Source of the DNA: Mesorhizobium sp. J18
GTDB lineage: Bacteria; Pseudomonadota; Alphaproteobacteria; Rhizobiales; Rhizobiaceae
DNA length: 46,803 nt
NCBI RefSeq assembly: GCF_007829525.1
Contig: NZ_VLJP01000005.1
Location: 19,694 to 66,496, forward strand
Reading direction: 5' to 3'
Shown here: piece after piece, positions 42,137 through 46,803 of the stretch
Numbering within the stretch: position 1 is the stretch's first letter
Layout of the letters: each line of letters begins with the position of its first letter
The notes under the pieces: generated by a model
What the model was told of the DNA's origin: nothing
Databases searched by the model: none
The model's input: the letters and a program-made list of their open reading frames with translations, nothing else
Made by a program: the position numbers and the translations under genes

Positions 42137-42919
42137 TCAGCGCCCCTTCCATACCGGATCGCGCTTTTCGGCAAAGGCACGAAAGCCTTCGAGATTGTCT
42201 TCCGAGACATAGAGCCGGTCGACCGTGCGGAACTTGCGCTTGGTGATCCAGTTCATCGCTTCCTGAAAGTTCATCGCCTCGGCCTCGCGCGCCACTTCCT
42301 TGACCGCCGCGAAGACGAGCGGCGGCCCGCCGGCAAGCAGGCGGGCGATCTCCCAGACGCGGTCTTCCAGCTTCTCCTTGGGCAGGACTTCATTGACGAG
42401 ACCCCAGCGATGCGCCTCCGCCGCATCCATCCAGCGACCGGTCAGCAACAGCTCCATGGCAACATGATAGGGCATGCGTTTCGGCAGCTTTACCGTGGCG
42501 GCATCGGCAAGCGTGCCGGCGCGAATTTCCGGCAGCGCGAAGCGGGAATGCTCTGCGGCATAGATCAGGTCGCAGGAAAGCGCGAGTTCGAAGCCGCCGC
42601 CGACCGCCATGCCGTTGACGCATGCTATTACAGGCTTGTTCATGTCGATGAGTTCCTGCAATCCGCCGAAGCCACCGACTCCGTAGTCGCCGTCCACTGC
42701 ATCGCCCGCGGCCGCCGCCTTCAGGTCCCAGCCGGCGGAGAAGAACTTGTCGCCCGCTGTTTTCACAATTCCCACGCGCAGACCGGGATCATCGCGAAAC
42801 GCCTTGAATGTCTCACCCATCAGCCGTGAGGTGGCGAGATCAATGGCGTTGGCCTTCGGCCTGTCGAGCGTGACCTCGAGGATTGCGCCTTCCCGGCGGG
42901 TAGTGATCACTTCAGTCAT
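42137..42919 (-). CDS. caiD: Carnitinyl-CoA dehydratase / enoyl-CoA hydratase (CaiD-like)
   Basis: A 260-residue crotonase-fold enzyme. It resembles CaiD closely along its length: ITTRREGAILEVTLDRPKANAID, FFSAGWDLKAAAAGDAVDGDYGVGGFGG, FALPEIRAGTLADAATVKLPKRMPYH and the ending FAEKRDPVWKGR. CaiD interconverts crotonobetainyl-CoA and L-carnitinyl-CoA. The oxyanion-hole segments GWDLKAA and NGMAVGGGFELAL are intact. It overlaps the upstream acyl-CoA synthetase by four bases (ATGA). Together with the acyl-CoA dehydrogenase and carnitine dehydrogenase of the same operon it suggests aerobic use of gamma-butyrobetaine or carnitine (inference). Confidence 0.9.
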   Translation of the reverse strand: MTEVITTRREGAILEVTLDRPKANAIDLATSRLMGETFKAFRDDPGLRVGIVKTAGDKFFSAGWDLKAAAAGDAVDGDYGVGGFGGLQELIDMNKPVIACVNGMAVGGGFELALSCDLIYAAEHSRFALPEIRAGTLADAATVKLPKRMPYHVAMELLLTGRWMDAAEAHRWGLVNEVLPKEKLEDRVWEIARLLAGGPPLVFAAVKEVAREAEAMNFQEAMNWITKRKFRTVDRLYVSEDNLEGFRAFAEKRDPVWKGR

Positions 42920-45117
42920 TCTTCACTCCTTCGAACCACCAGCGCATCCGCGATCCAGGCGCCTTGTCTTTCGGCGCAGACAATCAGCGGATTGATATCC
43001 ATCTCGGCGATCTCGCTGGCATGTATCCGCGCAAACTGCCCAATTTCCCCAATCGCCTCGACCGCGGATGAGAGATCGGCCTTCGCCCGCCCGCGATAAC
43101 CGTCGAGCAGTGGAAACAGCTTCAGGCCGCGCAAGGCTTCATCGATTTCCTCGCGGCTCGCCGGCAAAAGCAGCGTCGCGCTGTCCTGTAGGAGTTCGAC
43201 CAGCACGCCGCCGAAACCGACAGTCATCACCGGTCCGAACACAGAATCGTGCCTGACGCCGACGATCAGTTCGGCGGCACCGCCCGCCACCATACGCTCG
43301 ACATAAAGGCCTGAACCGAGCGGAAGCAGGCTCTCGGCTGCCGCCTTCACCGCCTCGGAGTCGCGCAGGTTGAGCCGCACGGCTCCGTGCTCGCTCTTGT
43401 GGGGGAGACCGAGCGCCTTCAACGCTACCGGGAAACCAATCTCTGCGGCGGCCGCTGCGGCCTCTGCCACCGTTGTGGCGCGCCGGCCTTTCGGCACGGG
43501 CAGACCGGCAGCGGCCAACATGGCCTTGGCGGCGGCTTCGTCCAAGAAATTCGCCCCCCTGTCCGCCTCGCTTACGCTCGGCACCCCTCCCCCGATCAGC
43601 GGGGGAGAAGAAGAGCAGCCGTCATCGCGGCCGGCATTTCCTTTCCCCCATGACACGGGGGAGAGGTGGCTCGGGCTAAGCCCGAGACGGAGTGGGGTTT
43701 CCTCGGCAACGTCCGCTCGAATAGAGGCGGACGTGGGTCTCTTCCACATCTCCCCAATCACGGCCGCAGCTTCGGCCGCCGCCAGCGCCTCTTCGATACC
43801 ACAGAGCGGCACCATGCCATCTGCCAGCAGGACGGACGCATAGGCTTCCGGCATATTCTCCGGCATCGAGGCCACGACCGCGCCATGGGCGCCGTTGGCC
43901 TTTAGCGCCGTCTTGAAGGCGCGCAGCGCCGGCCACCAGTCCGCATCGGAACAGCGATCGGCGCGCGGGAAATCAAGCACCAGAAGGTTGAGATCGAAGC
44001 CGCCCGAAACGAATGCGGAGAACGTCGCCGTCATCGCTGCCTCGTCGTTCCAGATGAAGGTGTGATAGTCGAGCGGGTTGGCGATCGCGACCAGAGGCCC
44101 GAGCGTTTCCTTCACGCACAGGCTATGCGACTCGTCGAGAGTCGGAAACCGGATGCGCCTGCCTTCCGCACTGTCAGCCATGACAGCGGCCTCGCCGCCG
44201 GAGCAACTCACGGAAGACAAGCGAAAACCCGGAAGCGGCCCGACCGCATGAAGAAGCTTTAGTGTCTCCAGAAAAACGGGAATCGAATGAACGCGGCTGA
44301 TGCCGAGCCGTTTCAGGAAGACGTCGGACGCCGCAGCCGTGCCGGCAAGCGAAGCAGTATGCGAGATTGCGGCCGCGCGCGCCTGTTCGGAGCGCCCGAT
44401 CTTCATAGCAACGACAGGTTTCCTCAATTCCCGCGCCCGAGCCGCCAGCCTTTCAAAGCCGGCGGCGGAATCGAAGCCCTCGATATGCAGGCCGAGCACC
44501 GAGACACGCTCATCCTCGATCAGCCCCAGCGCGATCTCGGACAATCCCGTCTGCGCCTGGTTACCGGCCGTCATCAGATAGGCGATCGGCAGACCGCGCT
44601 TCTGCATCGTCATGTTGATGGCGATGTTGGAGGATTGCGTGATGATGGCGACGCCGCGCTCGCCTGCCGCCAGCCGCTTGCCGCCATGCTGGTCGGGCCA
44701 AAGCAGCGCCCCATCGGCATAGTTGATGAGACCGTAGCAATTCGGCCCGATGATCGGCATCTGGCCTGCGGCTTCGACCAGTTGACGCTGCAGCGCCTCA
44801 CCTTCTGCATCGTCGCCTGCTTCCCGGAAGCCGGATGCGAAGCACACCGCGCCGCCAGCCCCGTGTGCCGAAAGCTCGCGCACAATTTCGATCGTCGCGT
44901 GGCGGTTGACACCGACAAAGGCGGCATCGGGTGACCGAGGGAGATCGGCAACGGAGCGATATGCCCTCAGGCCGGCAATTTCGCCCTTAGCCGGATGGAC
45001 CGGCCAGATTTCGCCGGCGAAGCCCATTTTTCGTGACTGCTCCACGACCGCTCTGGCCTGCGTGCCGCCAAAGACGGCGATCGATTTCGGACGCAGGAGG
45101 CGTTCGAACTGGCGCAC
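42916..45117 (-). CDS. ADP-forming acyl-CoA synthetase (acetate-CoA ligase family), with in-frame repeat insertion
   Basis: A 733-residue single-chain synthetase that makes acyl-CoA from acid, CoA and ATP by a phospho-enzyme route. The N-terminal CoA-binding domain starts LLRPKSIAVFGG (8-19), then IIGPNCYGLINY. The ligase domain has the predicted phospho-histidine His253 in ISHTASLAGT, and an ATP-grasp domain runs from about 520 to the end (GFPVALKALGLPHKSEHGAV, MTVGFGGVLVELLQD, EMDINPLIV). Residues about 462-519, between the ligase and ATP-grasp domains, are encoded by a palindromic repeat (43561-43732). The start is GTG 45117, six bases after GGGAGG; a longer frame runs into the acyl-CoA dehydrogenase gene and is rejected. 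Substrate is inferred as a betaine-type acid. Confidence 0.88.
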   Translation of the reverse strand: MRQFERLLRPKSIAVFGGTQARAVVEQSRKMGFAGEIWPVHPAKGEIAGLRAYRSVADLPRSPDAAFVGVNRHATIEIVRELSAHGAGGAVCFASGFREAGDDAEGEALQRQLVEAAGQMPIIGPNCYGLINYADGALLWPDQHGGKRLAAGERGVAIITQSSNIAINMTMQKRGLPIAYLMTAGNQAQTGLSEIALGLIEDERVSVLGLHIEGFDSAAGFERLAARARELRKPVVAMKIGRSEQARAAAISHTASLAGTAAASDVFLKRLGISRVHSIPVFLETLKLLHAVGPLPGFRLSSVSCSGGEAAVMADSAEGRRIRFPTLDESHSLCVKETLGPLVAIANPLDYHTFIWNDEAAMTATFSAFVSGGFDLNLLVLDFPRADRCSDADWWPALRAFKTALKANGAHGAVVASMPENMPEAYASVLLADGMVPLCGIEEALAAAEAAAVIGEMWKRPTSASIRADVAEETPLRLGLSPSHLSPVSWGKGNAGRDDGCSSSPPLIGGGVPSVSEADRGANFLDEAAAKAMLAAAGLPVPKGRRATTVAEAAAAAAEIGFPVALKALGLPHKSEHGAVRLNLRDSEAVKAAAESLLPLGSGLYVERMVAGGAAELIVGVRHDSVFGPVMTVGFGGVLVELLQDSATLLLPASREEIDEALRGLKLFPLLDGYRGRAKADLSSAVEAIGEIGQFARIHASEIAEMDINPLIVCAERQGAWIADALVVRRSEE
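43561..43732. repeat. 172-bp palindromic repeat inserted in frame within the acyl-CoA synthetase gene
   Basis: Terminal inverted repeats GTCCGCCTC (43561-43569) and GAGGCGGAC (43724-43732) are perfect over 9 bp. Inside are hairpins CTCCCCC/GGGGGAG (43587-43607), TCCCCC/GGGGGA (43644-43662) and CTCGGGC/GCCCGAG (43670-43686). The segment GAGAGGTGGCTCGGGC and the text around it resemble an interspersed repeat I recall from Mesorhizobium-type genomes. On the minus strand it is open and encodes about 58 residues rich in Ser, Gly and Pro in the linker before the ATP-grasp domain. Confidence 0.8.
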
Positions 45118-45119
45118 GC

Positions 45120-46283
45120 TCACCCTCCCAGTGGCCGCAGCAGCGCCCTCGAGATGATATGCCGCTGGATTTCGGACGTGCCCTCCCAGATGCGCTCCAC
45201 CCGTGCGTCGCGCCAGATGCGCTCCAGAGGAAGTTCTTCCATCAGTCCCATGCCGCCATGAATCTGGATCGCCTCGTCGGCGATGAAGGCAAGCACTTCC
45301 GTCGCCTTGAGCTTGGCCATCGCCATCTCGGCATCGGTGACGATACCCTGGTCGTATTTCCATCCGCCTTCCATCACCATCAGCTCGGCGGCCTTCAGTT
45401 CCATGGCCATGTCGGCGAGCTTGAAGGAGATGCCCTGGAAGCGACCGATATTCTGGCCGAACTGCCGGCGCGAGACTGCCCATTCAACCGCATGGTCGAG
45501 GGCCCTTTCAGCCCGGCCGAGGCAGGTTGCGGCGACCTGAAGGCGGGTCGCCCCGAGCCATTGATTGGCGATCTCCATGCCCCTGTGGGGCTCGCCGAGC
45601 ACCTGGCTCGCCGGCAGCCGGCAATCATCGAATTCGAGGATCGAATTGGTGTAGCCGCGGTGCGAGACGTTGCGGTAGCCATCTCGCACGGTGAAGCCTG
45701 GCGTGCCCTTGTCGACGAAGAACGCAGTGATGGCCTTGCGCCCGCCACGCGGCCCTTCCTCCTCGCCCGAAGCCATGAAGACGATGGCGAAATCGGCCAT
45801 ATCGGCATGGCTGATGAAATGCTTGGTGCCGTTCAGCACCCAATCGTCACCGTCCTGTCGCGCGGTGGCCTTCATGCCGCGCAGGTCGGAACCGGCTTCC
45901 GGCTCGGTCATGGCGAGGCAGTCGCGCTTCTCCCCACGTATACAAGGATATAGATATTTCTTCTGCTGCTCCTCGGTGCCGACCAGAAGGATGTTGGAAG
46001 GCCGGGCGACGCAGCTCCAGTGCAGCGCATAGCTGGCACGTCCAAGCTCCTTCTCGTAGAGCAGCCAGGTCAGCGTATCGAGCCCCGCTCCGCCGAATTC
46101 GACGGGCATGTTAGCGGCATAGAGGCCGGCTGCAATCGCCTTGTTCTGCAATTCCAGCCTCAGATCGTCGCGCAGCCGTCCCGACCGCTCGACCTCCGCC
46201 TCGTGCGGGAAAAGTTCGTTTTCCACAAAAGCGCGCGTCGTTTCGACAATGAGGCGCTGCTCCTCCGACAGCGAAAAGTCCAT
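45120..46283 (-). CDS. Acyl-CoA dehydrogenase (probable betainyl-CoA type)
   Basis: A 387-residue FAD flavoprotein of normal family length. The N-terminal helical domain is MDFSLSEEQRLIVETTRAF. The substrate and flavin motif AMTEPEAGSDLRGM is at about 125-138, the FAD/tetramer motif RRQFGQNIGRFQGISFKLADMAMELKAAELM follows, and the C-terminal IQIHGGMGLMEELPLERIWRDARVERIWEGTSEIQRH holds the usual catalytic glutamate of RIWEGTSE. It would desaturate an acyl-CoA and pass electrons to ETF. Start ATG 46283 overlaps the upstream carnitine dehydrogenase stop by one base. The operon suggests gamma-butyrobetainyl-CoA as substrate (inference). Confidence 0.92.
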   Translation of the reverse strand: MDFSLSEEQRLIVETTRAFVENELFPHEAEVERSGRLRDDLRLELQNKAIAAGLYAANMPVEFGGAGLDTLTWLLYEKELGRASYALHWSCVARPSNILLVGTEEQQKKYLYPCIRGEKRDCLAMTEPEAGSDLRGMKATARQDGDDWVLNGTKHFISHADMADFAIVFMASGEEEGPRGGRKAITAFFVDKGTPGFTVRDGYRNVSHRGYTNSILEFDDCRLPASQVLGEPHRGMEIANQWLGATRLQVAATCLGRAERALDHAVEWAVSRRQFGQNIGRFQGISFKLADMAMELKAAELMVMEGGWKYDQGIVTDAEMAMAKLKATEVLAFIADEAIQIHGGMGLMEELPLERIWRDARVERIWEGTSEIQRHIISRALLRPLGG

Positions 46284-46803
46284 TACCGTCCCTCCTTCGC
46301 TTTCGCGGCAAGCCTAGCGGCGAAATCCTTGTAGAGCGCGCCGGCGCCCCAACCCTTGCCGCCATTCTGGCGCGACAGGGCTTCCATGATGGCGACGAGA
46401 TTGTCGTCGCGGATGCGCTCAAGCTCGCGGATCGAGAGGCCCGCCGCCTGCTCGTCGGATTGCGCCGCGATCTTGTCGACCAGCTCGTCCGTCAGTTCGG
46501 GAACGTCCATGAGCTTGGTCCACGGCCAGGCGAGGCAAGGGCCGAACTGGGCCATGAAGTGGCGCATGCCTGCCTCGCCGCCGGCGATGCGATAGGTCTG
46601 GAAGAGCCCCATCTGTGCCCAACGCAGGCCGAAGGAGTAACGGATGATATCGTCCAGTTCCTCGACGGTGGTCACATCATCATTGATCAGCCAGAGCGCC
46701 TCGCGCCATAAAGCCTCCAGCAGCCGGTCGCCGACGAAAGCCTCGATCTCCTTGCGGATCACCACCGGCTTCATGCCGATCGAGGCATAGAGTTCGCGGG
46801 CCC
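46283..46803 (-). CDS. Carnitine 3-dehydrogenase (3-hydroxyacyl-CoA dehydrogenase fold), 5' part outside window
   Basis: C-terminal 173 residues of a dehydrogenase that oxidises L-carnitine to 3-dehydrocarnitine with NAD(+). The visible part reads ARELYASIGMKPVVIRKEIEAFVGDRLLEALWREALWLI, then DDIIRYSFGLRWAQMGLFQTYRIAGGEAGMRHFMAQFGP, the carnitine-dehydrogenase form of the helical C-terminal domain, ending KLMDVPELTDELVDKIAAQSDEQ. The Rossmann domain lies beyond the right edge. ATG 46774 is an internal methionine, not the start. Some rhizobial relatives carry a fused thioesterase after this domain; here the protein stops at 46283 with no fusion. It is the first visible gene of the lcdH-acyl-CoA dehydrogenase-synthetase-caiD operon. 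Confidence 0.85.
   Translation of the reverse strand, partial: ARELYASIGMKPVVIRKEIEAFVGDRLLEALWREALWLINDDVTTVEELDDIIRYSFGLRWAQMGLFQTYRIAGGEAGMRHFMAQFGPCLAWPWTKLMDVPELTDELVDKIAAQSDEQAAGLSIRELERIRDDNLVAIMEALSRQNGGKGWGAGALYKDFAARLAAKAKEGR

Noticed and set aside
45118-45483. Extension of the acyl-CoA synthetase frame upstream
   Set aside because: It would run 360 bases into the acyl-CoA dehydrogenase gene in another frame; GTG 45117 has a good GGGAGG site.
1-46803. tRNA, rRNA, CRISPR array, transposase, integrase or phage genes
   Set aside because: None was recognised on reading both strands; the repeats present are palindromic elements without spacer arrays.

Overview
The window is about 46.8 kb of GC-rich chromosomal DNA. 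Gene content, codon use, rhizobial-type palindromic repeats and family relationships (fused indolepyruvate oxidoreductase, PuuD urate oxidase, XdhABC, CaiD/carnitine dehydrogenase, TRAP and Liv transporters) point to an alphaproteobacterium of the Hyphomicrobiales (Rhizobiales), most likely Phyllobacteriaceae such as Mesorhizobium, Nitratireductor or Aminobacter. I assigned the taxon by recognition, not by a search. I saw no tRNA, rRNA, CRISPR array, transposase or phage gene. The window reads as ordinary catabolic chromosome with dense operons.

Layout. (1) 1-5897, minus strand: an acyl-CoA ligase coupled to a branched-chain-type (Liv) ABC transporter, livG, a 47-residue DUF3096 membrane protein, livH, livM and a substrate-binding protein cut by the left edge. 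A Crp-type regulator lies upstream (6097-6771), then a fused 2-oxoacid (indolepyruvate) ferredoxin oxidoreductase (6958-10434). (2) 10973-14754: a TRAP transporter for 2-oxo-acid-like substrates, with dctQM and exoD on plus and the binding protein convergent on minus, separated by a strong bidirectional terminator. (3) 14987-23595: a glutamine amidotransferase-like hydrolase, a small secreted protein, a hydroxyacid dehydrogenase / LacI / EamA set, a MarR / creatininase pair, and a CobW GTPase - WD40 - UdgX run. (4) 23647-36732: a purine catabolism island. puuD-guaD-glycerate kinase and uraH-xdhABC are on minus, lysR is between them, and puuE/uraD (fused), allE and allA are on plus. (5) 37042-42097: a complete oligopeptide-type ABC importer with a fused double ATPase. 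(6) 42137-46803, minus strand: a tightly overlapping operon for carnitine / gamma-butyrobetaine-type substrates (carnitine dehydrogenase, acyl-CoA dehydrogenase, ADP-forming acyl-CoA synthetase, CaiD).

How they work together. Region 4 encodes guanine to xanthine (GuaD), to urate (XdhABC), to 5-hydroxyisourate (PuuD), to OHCU (UraH), to allantoin (UraD domain), to allantoate (PuuE domain), then ureidoglycine to ureidoglycolate (AllE), and on to glyoxylate plus urea (AllA). Allantoate amidohydrolase (AllC) is the one missing step. A glycerate 2-kinase in the puuD-guaD transcription unit and a hydroxyacid dehydrogenase nearby fit glyoxylate use through glycerate. Region 1 and the TRAP system fit uptake and CoA activation of aryl or branched 2-oxo/carboxylic acids (inference).

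Points most worth a second look: a 172-bp palindromic repeat with 9-bp terminal inverted repeats inserted in frame in the acyl-CoA synthetase gene (43561-43732); two tandem palindromic elements with compensated arm differences before puuE (33774-33941); a UdgX-type covalent uracil glycosylase; an apparent CTG start with a palindromic operator for the LacI gene; and a five-codon leader ORF (MTWF-stop) that takes the only good ribosome site in front of lysR.
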